A DNA stretch of 64,000 nt from Bacillota bacterium. GTDB taxonomy: Bacteria > Bacillota > Clostridia > Acetivibrionales > DTU013. Made by a program: the position numbers and the translations under genes. Under the pieces are notes generated by a model that was not told where the DNA came from, did no database searches, and worked only from the letters and a program-made list of their open reading frames with translations. The stretch is taken from positions 163,268 through 227,267 of the forward strand of contig JAEZRE010000002.1 in assembly GCA_023412915.1 (NCBI GenBank). The letters run 5' to 3'. Below, piece after piece: positions 7,590 through 16,691 of the stretch (position 1 is the stretch's first letter; every line of letters begins with the position of its first letter).

Positions 7590-9986
7590 ATGCGTTACGG
7601 CCGTTTTGATAACGAAAACAGGGAGTATGTCATTGAACGCCCGGATGTACCGGTATCGTGGACCAATTACCTCGGCACCGGCGACCTTTGTACCGTCATA
7701 TCGCATAATGCGGGAGGCTACAGCTTTTACAAATCATCTCAGTATCACAGACTCACCCGTTTCAGACAGAACGGAGTCCCGCTCGACAGGCCCGGACATT
7801 ACGTTTATCTGCGCGATGACGATACGGGAGACTACTGGTCGGTTTCCTGGCAGCCTGTCGGGAAAAGCCTCGACAAGGCGAAGTACGAGTGCCGCCACGG
7901 CCTGTCCTATTCGAAATTCCTGTGCGGCTACAATGGAATAAACGCGTCCCAGATGCTGTTCATACCGATCGGAGACGACGCGGAGCTGTGGGATGTCGAA
8001 ATCGTTAACGAGAGCGGAAAGCCGCGGAATATAAGCGTATTTTCATATCTTGAATTTTCCTTCGAACATATTGAAATAGATAACCAAAACCTTCAGATGA
8101 GCCTGTATTCAAGCGGCACGAGCTATGAGGACGGCGTAATCGAGTTCGACCTGTTTTATGATCCCGAGGGTTATCATTATTTTACCTCGAGCTTCGAGCC
8201 CGACGGCTACGACTGTGTACGCGACACGTTCATAGGCAGCTACAGGACAGAGGATAACCCCATAGGCGTCGAGCGCGGCAGCTTAAGCGGGAGCACAGAA
8301 CTGGGAGGAAACCACTGTGCCTCGCTTCATAAGAAGCTCACCCTGGCGCCTGGGCAAAAGACCAGACTCATATATATGCTCGGCGTGGGAAGAGGGAGCG
8401 ACGGCAGGAAAATGCGCGCCAAATACTCCGATGCAGCCAATGTCGACAGAGCTTTCAATGAACTCAAGCTCTACTGGGACAAAAAACTCTCCATGCTGCA
8501 ATGCAGTACGCCGCACCAGGGCATGGACACGATGACCAACATATGGACGCTGTACCAGGCCGAAACAAATGTGGTCTGGTCAAGGTTCGCCTCCTTTATC
8601 GAGGTCGGGGGCAGAACCGGACTCGGCTACCGCGATACGGCCCAGGACGCCATGTGCGTGCCTCATTCGAATCCCGGCAAAACCAGACAGCGTCTGATCG
8701 AGCTCCTCCGCGGTCTGACCAATGCGGGTTATGGCCTGCATCTGTTCGAGCCAGAGCTTTTCAATCCCGAAAAACCGCCAAAGCCGCCGTTCAAATCGCC
8801 CACTGTCGTACCGGTCCCCGATCTGAAGGACGTTATACACGGTTTGAAGGACACCTGCTCGGACGACGCGTTGTGGCTTGTACCCTCGATATGCGAGTAC
8901 GTCAAGGAAACCGGGGACGCATCCTTCTTCGATCTGCCTGTCACCTTTGCCGACGGAGGCGAAGCCTCTGTATATGAACACATGAAACGCATACTTGATT
9001 TCTCAGCCGAGCAGGTTGGAGAAAACGGCATATGCAAAGGCCTGCGTGCGGACTGGAACGACTGCCTGAACCTGGGCGGCGGTGAAAGCGCGCTGGTATC
9101 CTTCCTGCATTACTGGGCGCTCAACTCCTTCATAGAAGCCTCCGAATTCCTCGGTAAAGCCGTGGAAGCGTCAAAATATAAGGCAATGGCCTTAAGAGTC
9201 GGCAAAGCCTGCGAGAAAATACTCTGGGACGGGAAATGGTACATCAGGGGCATAACGGCCAAAGGAGCCAAAATAGGGACACAGCAGGACCTCGAGGGCA
9301 AAGTCCACCTGGAGTCGAATACCTGGGCGGTAATTTCCGGAGCAGCGTCTCGCGAGCATGCCTTGAGCTGCATGGACGCGGTGGATGAACACCTGTATTC
9401 CGAATACGGACTGCATCTCGTCTGGCCTTCGTTCTCGACCCCAAACGACGATATAGGCTTTGTAACCAGGGTGTACAGAGGCATCAAGGAAAACGGCGCG
9501 ATATTCAGCCATCCGAACCCCTGGGCCTGGGCAGCGGAATGCATGCTCGGGAGAGGCGACCGCGCAATGAAGTTCTACGACGCGCTGCTGCCTTACAATC
9601 AGAACGACAAGATCGAAATACGCCAGTCTGAACCATATTCTTATTGCCAGTTCGTAATGGGCAGGGACCATACGGCCCACGGCAGGGCAAGGCATCCCTG
9701 GCTCACAGGCACGGCGGGCTGGGCCTATTTCGCATCGACGCACTATATGCTGGGCGTCCGCCCAGGTTACGACGGCCTCACTATAGACCCGTGCATACCC
9801 TCGGACTGGATGGGTTTCGAGGTTTCGCGCACCTGGCGCGGCGCAACATACAATATATCAGTGAAAAATCCGAAGGGCGTCCAGAAGGGAGTCCTCTCAG
9901 TAAAGCTGAACGGCAGTGAAATCACCGGTACGATACCTCCCCAGGCAGCAGGTACGGTAAACACCGTAGAAGTCGTGATGGGCTAA
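7590..9986 (+). CDS. chbP: N,N'-diacetylchitobiose phosphorylase (GH94)
   Basis: The protein has 798 residues from the ATG at 7590, which has CAGGAGG six bases upstream. It splits N,N'-diacetylchitobiose with phosphate into GlcNAc-1-phosphate and GlcNAc in the cytoplasm. The assignment rests on close resemblance, end to end, to the Vibrio enzyme as I recall it: the N-terminal FDNENREYVI and SWTNYLGTG, PGHYVYLRDDD, FASFIEVGGRTGLGYRDTAQD, CKGLRADWNDCLN and the C-terminal NTVEVVMG. Asp488 in RADWNDC corresponds to the catalytic acid of GH94. The usual domains are present: N-terminal beta-sandwich, linker, (alpha/alpha)6 barrel and C-terminal sheet. There is no signal peptide. It diverges from the GntR gene. 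A REP-like element begins directly after its stop codon. Confidence 0.95.
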   Translation: MRYGRFDNENREYVIERPDVPVSWTNYLGTGDLCTVISHNAGGYSFYKSSQYHRLTRFRQNGVPLDRPGHYVYLRDDDTGDYWSVSWQPVGKSLDKAKYECRHGLSYSKFLCGYNGINASQMLFIPIGDDAELWDVEIVNESGKPRNISVFSYLEFSFEHIEIDNQNLQMSLYSSGTSYEDGVIEFDLFYDPEGYHYFTSSFEPDGYDCVRDTFIGSYRTEDNPIGVERGSLSGSTELGGNHCASLHKKLTLAPGQKTRLIYMLGVGRGSDGRKMRAKYSDAANVDRAFNELKLYWDKKLSMLQCSTPHQGMDTMTNIWTLYQAETNVVWSRFASFIEVGGRTGLGYRDTAQDAMCVPHSNPGKTRQRLIELLRGLTNAGYGLHLFEPELFNPEKPPKPPFKSPTVVPVPDLKDVIHGLKDTCSDDALWLVPSICEYVKETGDASFFDLPVTFADGGEASVYEHMKRILDFSAEQVGENGICKGLRADWNDCLNLGGGESALVSFLHYWALNSFIEASEFLGKAVEASKYKAMALRVGKACEKILWDGKWYIRGITAKGAKIGTQQDLEGKVHLESNTWAVISGAASREHALSCMDAVDEHLYSEYGLHLVWPSFSTPNDDIGFVTRVYRGIKENGAIFSHPNPWAWAAECMLGRGDRAMKFYDALLPYNQNDKIEIRQSEPYSYCQFVMGRDHTAHGRARHPWLTGTAGWAYFASTHYMLGVRPGYDGLTIDPCIPSDWMGFEVSRTWRGATYNISVKNPKGVQKGVLSVKLNGSEITGTIPPQAAGTVNTVEVVMG

Positions 9987-10031
9987 GCGAAACGCAGGGA
10001 CCGGAACGCCGGGACGGTTCTTTTGTTTCGT
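9987..10031 (+). repeat. REP-like dispersed repeat, copy 1
   Basis: The core gcgaaacgcaggg...gggacggttcttttgtttc begins at the base after the chbP stop codon. This copy carries a 15-base insertion-like duplication between the two halves of the core. Other copies are at 24894, 26401 (minus), 52161 and 53126. Confidence 0.75.
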
Positions 10032-10082
10032 TTTCCGGTAAGTCAAGGACTGAAATTACAATTGCAAAAAGAATACTATAAA

Positions 10083-10155
10083 GGAAGCACTGGAACAGTT
10101 CCCGGTAAGCGCGGGTACAGTTCAGGGGAAGTCCGGGGACGGTTTCTGTGCTTCC
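10083..10155. repeat. Long imperfect inverted repeat downstream of REP copy 1
   Basis: GGAAGCACTGGAACAGTTCCC (about 10083-10103) is nearly complementary to ggggacggtttctgtgcttcc (10135-10155), giving a long hairpin; the right arm is itself a variant of the REP core. The whole 9987-10321 gap between chbP and the oxidoreductase end holds no gene that I can support. Confidence 0.6.
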
Positions 10156-10321
10156 GCCCCTCCTGCTCCACACATAAGCGGGTCGAGGCGCAGTCTGTCA
10201 TGCTTGTGTTTCCACGCACATACAGGTCAAGCTTATTTCGGGGCAGGCAGGCGCCGGCGATCTTGCCCTGAAAAGCAAGAAATCGGCGGCATGGTTCAAT
10301 CCTGCGTTTCACCCAAACTCA

Positions 10322-11173
10322 CTACTCAAAATCTTTAAGATAGCTTTTTATTTTCATCATATCGGTTTCCTTATCGATTAGTACCTGATCCCCCTTCAGG
10401 AATTCGATCTTGTTGTTGAATACTGGCTTTTCATTTCTGTACAATACTCCCAAAGGTATGCGGTCTCCCCATTCCATCGCTTTCTCCATGGCCTTTAGTC
10501 TGTCGGTCGCATCGTAGCTTTCATCGAGCTTGTATACCCGTTTGTTGTACCACTGGAAGGTATTTACCTTATTAAAGCTCACACAGGGCTGAAGTATGTC
10601 GACAAGAGCATAACCCCTGAATTTTATTGCTTCCATCATTATTTGAGTCAGGTGCTCCGTATCTCCGCTGAAGGCTCTGGCAACGAAACCCGCGCCGAGA
10701 GCTATTGCCAAAAGCACGGGATTCAACGGTTCATTAAGTGTCCCGGCAACCTGGACGTCGGTAACCTGACCCATATCGGTAGTCGGAGAAGCCTGACCCT
10801 TGGTCAATCCATATATCTGATTGTTATGTACGAAATGCGTTATGTCAACATTTCTCCTAATATTATGGATAAAGTGATTTCCGCCTTCGCCGTAGGAATC
10901 TCCGTCGCCAGTGTCGACGATCACAGTGAGGCTGCTGTTCACGATTTTTGCCGCGACAGCCGGAGGCAGCGCTCTCCCGTGAAGACCGCAAAAGCCGTTC
11001 GTATTGATATACTGAGCAGTCTTTGCAGCCTGGCCTATTCCGCCTACGACCAAAACTTCGTGCGGTTTTTTCTCCAACCTCTCCAAAGCAGCCTTCAATG
11101 ACTCTATAATGTTGAAATCACCGCACCCCGGGCACCATGCCGTCTCTGATATTCTAAAGTTCAAGTCGCACAT
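10322..11173 (-). CDS. korB: 2-oxoacid:ferredoxin oxidoreductase, beta (thiamine diphosphate) subunit
   Basis: A 283-residue catalytic beta subunit. Near the N-terminus, TAWCPGCGDFNI is the CPGCG motif of the family. The thiamine-diphosphate/Mg motif is GDGDSYGEGGNHFIH, followed by NNQIYGLTKGQASPTT. Such enzymes oxidatively decarboxylate 2-oxoacids (2-oxoglutarate, pyruvate or branched-chain oxoacids) to acyl-CoA and reduce ferredoxin. No extra ferredoxin domain is fused and no delta-subunit gene is adjacent. The start at 11173 has AAGGAG upstream and lies five bases after the alpha-subunit stop, so the two are coupled. The exact 2-oxoacid is not determined. Confidence 0.88.
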   Translation of the reverse strand: MCDLNFRISETAWCPGCGDFNIIESLKAALERLEKKPHEVLVVGGIGQAAKTAQYINTNGFCGLHGRALPPAVAAKIVNSSLTVIVDTGDGDSYGEGGNHFIHNIRRNVDITHFVHNNQIYGLTKGQASPTTDMGQVTDVQVAGTLNEPLNPVLLAIALGAGFVARAFSGDTEHLTQIMMEAIKFRGYALVDILQPCVSFNKVNTFQWYNKRVYKLDESYDATDRLKAMEKAMEWGDRIPLGVLYRNEKPVFNNKIEFLKGDQVLIDKETDMMKIKSYLKDFE

Positions 11174-11177
11174 ATGC

Positions 11178-12854
11178 TTACTCCTTTGCCACCACTTCTC
11201 TGTAAATATATTGGGAGTTCATCGGACGTCCGTCGAATTTTAACACGCTGTAATCGCAGAAAATGCCCGTGATTTCTGAAACTATCGAAGCAAGCTGACC
11301 GGTGGCATTCTGCTCGACATTTATTATGCGTTTTGCGTTTTTAGCTTTTTCAACAAGTGATTTGGTCGGCAGAGGCCAGATATCTCCAAATATGAGCGCC
11401 CCGTATTTTGTATCGCCGGCCTTATTCAGTTTATCGATGGCTTCAGATACCGGCCCACAGGTCGAACCCCACGCAAGCAGCAGGACCTCGCAAGCTTCAT
11501 CTCCGGTAAACAAGGGCTCCTGCAGCTCTTCCTTCAGCAATTCAAGCTTTCGCAGCCGCTTTGTCACCATCCGGTTCCTGACATCTGCGGATTCAGTTAT
11601 ATGACCCGACTCGTCATGCTCGTCACTATCGACGAGAACAGTTACCCCTGGAGTCCGGCCGGGAATGAGCGTCGGAGAGATGCCTGAAGGCGTGATTTCA
11701 TACCTTTGGTATGGTTTTTTACCCGAATATTCAGAATAGCCTGCGAAGCCGTCATTCCTGATACTATCGAAATCAAACGGTTTTACCGTCGTAGTCGTAT
11801 CCGCCAGAAACTGATCGCTTAAAAGAATGACGGGTATTTGATATTTGTCCGCGATATTGAATGCCCTGATGGTCTGATAAAAAGCATCCTCGACGTTTCT
11901 CAAGGCAATGACCATCCGCGGGAATTCTCCCTGCGAGGCGGAAATTACGAATCTGAGATCACTCTGTTCCGTTCTCGTCGGAAATCCCGTGGTCGGGCCG
12001 GGGCGCTGCACCTCGGCTATGACCAGCGGAACCTCGAGCATTCCGGACAAACCGAGTCCCTCGGCCATCAGTGAAAATCCCCCTCCGGACGTCCCCGTCA
12101 TTGCCCTTGCCCCCGCATAAGATGCTCCGATAGCCATGTTTATGGCTGCGATCTCATCCTCGGCCTGCTCGACAACGACTTGTGCATCATTCATTTTCGA
12201 AGCGAGATAATTCATGATACTAGTCGAGGGCGTCATCGGATAGGCGGAATAGAATTTACAGCCTGCAGCCAGCGTACCGAGTGCGATAGCCTCATTCCCG
12301 CCTATCAGAATATTGCTGTCCTTCGATCCTGCCGAAATGCCGGACCTTTTTACAACGAGCTCCCTTCCGTGCTGCACGGCCAAGAGATTTTGTGCGGCGA
12401 TCTCATCATTGAAGAATTCCCGAAAGACTTTTTCTATTCCAGAATGGCCTATCCCGAGCAATTCCAGAACCGAGCCTATGGCAACGCTTCCAATCGTCTT
12501 AACATTTCCGGAAGCCTTCGCCGCCTGTTGCAAGGGTAATTTCAGAATCCGGCCATCTTCATAGACGATCTCTTCGTCGCATATGACGAATCCGTCGGAG
12601 TTCAACGCGGCTATATGAGTTTCAACAGTTTCGGCATTCATTGCTATGATGCCGTCCAATTCATCTGAGTGCGAGTAAATTTTTTGATTGCCAAATTTGA
12701 CTTGAATAAAATTATGCCCGCCCCTTACCCTTGACATGTAATCCCTTATTGTGAAAACCTCAAAGCCCTGCCTTTTTATTATCCTTTCAAAAACCGCAGA
12801 GACAGTATCAATCCCCTGCCCTGCGGCTCCGCCTATGAGAATGTTGCAAGTCAC
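11178..12854 (-). CDS. korA: 2-oxoacid:ferredoxin oxidoreductase, fused gamma-alpha subunit
   Basis: The best start is a GTG at 12854 with a strong AGGGGTG site five bases upstream, giving 558 residues; the longer frame to 12917 would overlap the ferritin gene. Residues 1-180 are the gamma domain (NILIGGAAGQGIDTVS, YMSRVRGGHNF). The rest is the alpha subunit with YPMTPSTSIMNYLA (usually YPITPSS), VEQAEDEIAAINMAIGASYAGARAMTGTSGGG and the C-terminal domain with LLLAWGSTCGPV. This gamma-alpha fusion pairs with a beta subunit to form the KorAB-type enzyme, and korB follows at once. It reads from the same strand as ferritin, only 23 bases after the ferritin stop. Confidence 0.88.
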   Translation of the reverse strand: MTCNILIGGAAGQGIDTVSAVFERIIKRQGFEVFTIRDYMSRVRGGHNFIQVKFGNQKIYSHSDELDGIIAMNAETVETHIAALNSDGFVICDEEIVYEDGRILKLPLQQAAKASGNVKTIGSVAIGSVLELLGIGHSGIEKVFREFFNDEIAAQNLLAVQHGRELVVKRSGISAGSKDSNILIGGNEAIALGTLAAGCKFYSAYPMTPSTSIMNYLASKMNDAQVVVEQAEDEIAAINMAIGASYAGARAMTGTSGGGFSLMAEGLGLSGMLEVPLVIAEVQRPGPTTGFPTRTEQSDLRFVISASQGEFPRMVIALRNVEDAFYQTIRAFNIADKYQIPVILLSDQFLADTTTTVKPFDFDSIRNDGFAGYSEYSGKKPYQRYEITPSGISPTLIPGRTPGVTVLVDSDEHDESGHITESADVRNRMVTKRLRKLELLKEELQEPLFTGDEACEVLLLAWGSTCGPVSEAIDKLNKAGDTKYGALIFGDIWPLPTKSLVEKAKNAKRIINVEQNATGQLASIVSEITGIFCDYSVLKFDGRPMNSQYIYREVVAKE

Positions 12855-12876
12855 ATTTTCACCCCTCAGTAAATAA

Positions 12877-13407
12877 TCACGGTTGGTTGGCTGCTGCCAA
12901 AGGTGCCGGAACCACATACACCCTGGCTGCCATTTCGGTATCCAGCATCAGAATTCCTCTGCCGTCGTTTTCGCCTACCAGTCTGATCTTCGACAGATTC
13001 TCCTCTGCATTGGCCTCCTCTTCAGCCTGTTCATCTATAAACCACTTCAAAAAGGAATTGGTTTTGTGATCTCTCTCTTCAAGCGACACATCGGCAATGC
13101 CGTATATCGACTTTGTCACAAAACGCTCATGCTCCAACTGTCTTGCCAGTACCTCTTCGATGGACTTGTAGTCCCATTCCGGCGCCTCCAGCGGCTGTAA
13201 CCTGACGCGACCTCCTACCTGGTTCAAATAATTGAAGAATATGACCGCGTGATCCCTTTCCTCCATGGCCTGCACCCTGAACCAATGGGCAAAGCCTTTC
13301 AGATTCCTCGATGCAAAATACGCCTCGAAGGAAAGATAGAGGTATGCGGAGTAAAATTCTTTTTGTATTTGATCATTTAGTGCTTTTTCAATTCTTTCGC
13401 TTATCAT
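12877..13407 (-). CDS. ftnA: Ferritin (non-haem)
   Basis: A 176-residue four-helix ferritin. Ferroxidase ligands Glu17, Glu50 and His53 are visible (NDQIQKEF and EERDH), with further acidic residues in DEQAEEEANAEEN near 124-136. The length fits the bacterial FtnA class with an added Pro/Ala-rich C-terminal tail (VVPAPLAAANQP), which is unusual. It oxidises and stores iron and protects against oxygen. It follows a 45-residue small gene (31-base gap) and lies near an Nramp importer, so the group looks like metal homeostasis joined to the iron-sulfur-dependent KorAB genes downstream. Confidence 0.93.
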   Translation of the reverse strand: MISERIEKALNDQIQKEFYSAYLYLSFEAYFASRNLKGFAHWFRVQAMEERDHAVIFFNYLNQVGGRVRLQPLEAPEWDYKSIEEVLARQLEHERFVTKSIYGIADVSLEERDHKTNSFLKWFIDEQAEEEANAEENLSKIRLVGENDGRGILMLDTEMAARVYVVPAPLAAANQP

Positions 13408-13437
13408 TTTAATTCACCTCTGAATCAACTTTTTCTT

Positions 13438-13575
13438 CTATTCCTCGCCTGCCTGATCATCGCTTAAAATGCAGCCCTTCGAAAACTCGTGGGAGCAGGC
13501 GGCATCCTCCTGAATTACATTCAATTCCTCGTTTCTATTCAATATATCCTTTTCTAAAAGTTCCTTTTTATCCAT
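13438..13575 (-). CDS. Small 45-residue acidic protein upstream of ferritin
   Basis: An ATG at 13575 is preceded by GGAGGTG six bases upstream, one of the best ribosome sites in the window. It encodes MDKKELLEKDILNRNEELNV, continuing with DAACSHEFSKGC, and ends in a TAG at 13438. The N-terminal half is a charged helix; the C-terminal half has two Cys and one His in CSHEFSKGC, which could bind a metal. No family was recognised. Position as first gene before ferritin suggests an iron-related partner, which is inference. Confidence 0.65.
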   Translation of the reverse strand: MDKKELLEKDILNRNEELNVIQEDAACSHEFSKGCILSDDQAGEE

Positions 13576-13638
13576 TATCAACACCTCCAACTAATTAGCA
13601 ACCCTTGTTTTGTTATTGCTTATAAATTACTTTACCCG

Positions 13639-13653
13639 GCGCGATGCCGGTTC
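13639..13653. other. GC-rich hairpin between Nramp and the small gene
   Basis: CCGGC and GCCGG pair around a 5-base loop in an otherwise AT-rich gap. It has no T-run, so it may be a processing or regulatory hairpin. Confidence 0.3.
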
Positions 13654-13683
13654 AAACATGAACAAGAGAAGCTGACGCAGAAT

Positions 13684-14943
13684 TTAAATAAAACTTATGA
13701 TGAGCGCCACATTCAAGGCTGTAACGACGATACCTGTCATAAGTAGTACGGATCTGTCGAGTACGGAATTTTTATACCGGCCCATGACCTTCTCAGAGGA
13801 GGTAAGGAACACCTGCATAAAAATAGTAGCCGGCAGCTGCATGCTTAAAAACATCTGTGAATACACGAGCCCCTTGAAGGGATCAGATATCAGGAATATC
13901 AATATGGTCGCCAGGCACAGCACGCCGCCGGTCCCAAGCCTGGTATGAATGTCTTTGATATCGTAAGGTTCCTTGAACATACCGGCCACGATACTACCTC
14001 CTGCCATTCCGGCTGTCGTGGCGGACGATATTCCCGCAAAGAGCAGGGCTGTTCCGAAAATCACGGCGGCGCCTTTCCCGAGCAACGGACCAAGAAGCTG
14101 CTGCGCCTGAGTGAGCTCATTTACCTGTATATGCTTGCTGAAAAACGCGGAAGCTGCCAGAATGATCATCGCACTGTTGATTGCCCATCCTATGAGCATT
14201 GAAAGTAAAGTGTCGGCAAACTCATATTTCAGCTGTTTTTGAATTAGTTCATGATCTTCTTTGTTCCATTGTCTGCTTTGGATTATCTCGGAATGAAGGA
14301 ACAAGTTATGCGGCATAACGACCGCGCCGAGCACCGACATGATAATGGGCATCGATCCGATTGGAAAGCTTGGGCTAATCAGGCTTTTACCCACATCGGT
14401 CCAGCTTATGTCAACCAGTGCAAGTTCATAGATGAATGAGACGCCTATGATCGATACAAAACCAATTATCCACTTTTCCAATCGGCGGTAGGAATTTGAA
14501 AAAAGCATCCAGATTACAAACAGGGTTACCATTATCGCACCGATCTTTATCGGGATACGGAATAAAAGCTGCAAGGCTATGGCGCCGCCGAGTATTTCAG
14601 CCATTGCCGTCGAAACCGAAGCCATAACCGCAGTTGATAATATGGTCGTTGAGACTATCGGACTCATATTTTTGGCGGCCGCTTCCGACAGGCAGTCTCC
14701 GGTCGCAATCCCCAGATGGGCCGCATTATGCTGCAGCAGAATCAGCATAACCGTCGATAATGTCACCATCCAAAGCAGCCTGTACCCGTAACCGGAGCCC
14801 GCGGCAAGATTAGAGGCCCAGTTCCCCGGGTCGATAAAGCCTACCGTTACAAGCAATCCAGGCCCTATATATTTGACAAAGTCTATAGCGCCATAAACCG
14901 GATTATGCAGTTTTGAACTTAGTTTGTTTTTGATCAGACCCAT
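13684..14943 (-). CDS. mntH: Nramp family divalent metal (Mn/Fe) transporter
   Basis: A 419-residue, roughly 11-helix membrane protein. The metal-site motif DPGN is in helix 1 (Asp38-Asn41), and MPHN (Met210-Asn213) in helix 6 provides the Met that gives Nramp selectivity for Mn2+ and Fe2+. It imports these ions with protons. The gene is 35 bases downstream of the phosphatase at 14979, with a perfect inverted repeat in the gap. Ferritin and the small acidic protein follow downstream on the same strand, supporting a metal-homeostasis role. Confidence 0.92.
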   Translation of the reverse strand: MGLIKNKLSSKLHNPVYGAIDFVKYIGPGLLVTVGFIDPGNWASNLAAGSGYGYRLLWMVTLSTVMLILLQHNAAHLGIATGDCLSEAAAKNMSPIVSTTILSTAVMASVSTAMAEILGGAIALQLLFRIPIKIGAIMVTLFVIWMLFSNSYRRLEKWIIGFVSIIGVSFIYELALVDISWTDVGKSLISPSFPIGSMPIIMSVLGAVVMPHNLFLHSEIIQSRQWNKEDHELIQKQLKYEFADTLLSMLIGWAINSAMIILAASAFFSKHIQVNELTQAQQLLGPLLGKGAAVIFGTALLFAGISSATTAGMAGGSIVAGMFKEPYDIKDIHTRLGTGGVLCLATILIFLISDPFKGLVYSQMFLSMQLPATIFMQVFLTSSEKVMGRYKNSVLDRSVLLMTGIVVTALNVALIISFI

Positions 14944-14947
14944 GTCA

Positions 14948-14980
14948 GATGTTTACCACATTTTAAACCAGGTAAACATC
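14948..14980. promoter_or_regulatory. Perfect 10-bp inverted repeat just upstream of the Nramp gene
   Basis: GATGTTTACC (14948-14957) and GGTAAACATC (14971-14980) are exact inverse complements 13 bases apart. They sit between the phosphatase stop and the Nramp start codon, five bases from the latter. No T-run follows. It could be a metalloregulator operator or a hairpin that controls Nramp translation. Confidence 0.45.
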
Positions 14981-16691
14981 AATTGACCTGCAGCATAAAA
15001 AACGTAGCGTCATCCGACAGCCCGCTATTTTCCGAAATCCGTCGGATTTCCATGTCTATCTCACCGAAAAGCTCCGAGCTGCCGCCATTGTTTTGAGACA
15101 GAAGTTCTTTCAGCTTATCCACGGTAAAAGCTTCGCCGGTGCTTTCATCACAGGCCTCAACCAGACCATCGGTATAAAAGAAGACTCTGTCGCCGGCTTC
15201 GAGGCCGATAGAGCCATCGGTATAATCGGCGGGAGAAATATCCATAAGTTTGCATATGGGCAAGCCTGCAATATCAATTTCCATAACCTTGCCATCGCTT
15301 TTTACCACCAGTGGTTTTGCATTCATGCCGGCCGACGAGTATGTCAATACCCCCGTTTTTATGTTATATATCGCGTAGAGAACTAAAATGTAGACCTCGT
15401 CCTTGAAATTGACTTTATTATATGAATCATAAAGGTTCTCCAGTACATTTGCGGGTCCGATCACTTCGAACCTGCTGCCATCCGATTCCCTGGTGGTTTT
15501 TATGCTTTGGTTCAAAAACACCGTTAGCATCGCGGCCGGTACCCCATGCCCTGAAACGTCGCCAATATACATTCCGATTCTATCGTCATCCAGTCTGAAA
15601 ATATTGTAAAAGTCCCCGCTCACCCTTTCCGCGGGATAATACCTCGCTTCAAAGGTTACCTGCCCGATTTTGGGCAGCTTGTCCGGCAGCATTGCTTTCT
15701 GTATATCCCGGGCATATTCAAGGTCATCCAATAGCTTCTGATTCAACAGATTAAGATTATGATTCGCGTCCTGAAGTTCGACTGTACGCTGAGCGACAAG
15801 CTTGTTCAGGTTGCCGGTATATTTCTTCAGCTTGCCTATTGCTTTATATAAAGTCAAATACGGCTTTTCGATATTGTTGACAAATGCTACCCTGAAAACA
15901 ATAAAATAAGATATGAATTTATAAGCATGTCCTGCGTAATTGTAGATATCATATACGGAATTGTATCTGACAAATGCGAGCTCACTGATAATACTGGCAA
16001 CGATCGCAACCGCAAATAAAAGATTCGAATTATCACGGTTTTTCAGGTATTGCCGCAGGTACATAGCTCCGGCAAAGCACAGAAACGCAATCACCGCATA
16101 TTCCAGAAGCTTCTTTATCAGGGTTACTCCGGTCTCCTCATCGTACATCGCCGGGAGAAGATTCGGAAAATATGTGACTACGGTAAAGACCAAAAGCGAA
16201 AGCAAAACGGAAACAGACAGGAAAAATCTTCGGTCCGCCTTGGATTTCCTGTTTATTTTGATAAAGCTCACAGCCATGAAACCAATTGCCCCGACGAGCC
16301 TTGCAATGATCCAGAAGGTCGTTGCCCTGTTGGAGGTGCTGTTTACGACGAAAAAAGCAGGCATGCCCTTGAAGCTTAAAGTATGAAATATATCAATGAT
16401 GCCCGTCGTCAGGAAAATGTTCGCTACCATTATGCCCCTCAGCCTTCGGTTCTGCCTGTAGGCATAATACGGCAGGATAAAAACACAGAGGGACACCAAT
16501 ACACTGATAAATTCGAATATCGTATGCCAGGAAAGGTATTGTGAGATATTCACCGACCGGCTGAAAATGGGTTCCAACAAATACAGATTCTCAAAAAGAA
16601 CGGCAGAAACAACAGCGAACGCAATCAGCCAGACGAGCTGTTTATATTTATTTATCCTGCTCAATACGCTTTTTGATCTCAAAAAACACAC
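14979..16691 (-). CDS. MASE3-type membrane sensor with C-terminal SpoIIE/PP2C phosphatase domain
   Basis: A membrane-bound serine/threonine phosphatase of about 570 residues. Residues 15-270 hold about eight transmembrane helices matching the MASE3 sensor (FHTLSFKGMPAFF). A coiled coil follows at 285-330 (LNKLVAQRTVELQDANHNLNLL in part). The PP2C-like domain has RYYPAERVSGDFYNIF, MYIGDVSGHGVPAAML and SDDATFFMLQV with the metal-binding Asp residues. Such proteins (RsbU-like) dephosphorylate anti-anti-sigma factors in response to a membrane signal. The GTG at 16691 has its Shine-Dalgarno site too close; a TTG at 16682 with AGAGGG eight bases upstream is the better start and overlaps the stop of the GNAT gene, so the two are translationally coupled. 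Confidence 0.85.
   Translation of the reverse strand: MCFLRSKSVLSRINKYKQLVWLIAFAVVSAVLFENLYLLEPIFSRSVNISQYLSWHTIFEFISVLVSLCVFILPYYAYRQNRRLRGIMVANIFLTTGIIDIFHTLSFKGMPAFFVVNSTSNRATTFWIIARLVGAIGFMAVSFIKINRKSKADRRFFLSVSVLLSLLVFTVVTYFPNLLPAMYDEETGVTLIKKLLEYAVIAFLCFAGAMYLRQYLKNRDNSNLLFAVAIVASIISELAFVRYNSVYDIYNYAGHAYKFISYFIVFRVAFVNNIEKPYLTLYKAIGKLKKYTGNLNKLVAQRTVELQDANHNLNLLNQKLLDDLEYARDIQKAMLPDKLPKIGQVTFEARYYPAERVSGDFYNIFRLDDDRIGMYIGDVSGHGVPAAMLTVFLNQSIKTTRESDGSRFEVIGPANVLENLYDSYNKVNFKDEVYILVLYAIYNIKTGVLTYSSAGMNAKPLVVKSDGKVMEIDIAGLPICKLMDISPADYTDGSIGLEAGDRVFFYTDGLVEACDESTGEAFTVDKLKELLSQNNGGSSELFGEIDMEIRRISENSGLSDDATFFMLQVN

Noticed and set aside
10083..10155. Intrinsic terminator for chbP
   Set aside because: The inverted repeat is large and imperfect with no T-run, and its right arm is a REP variant; it is listed as a repeat instead.
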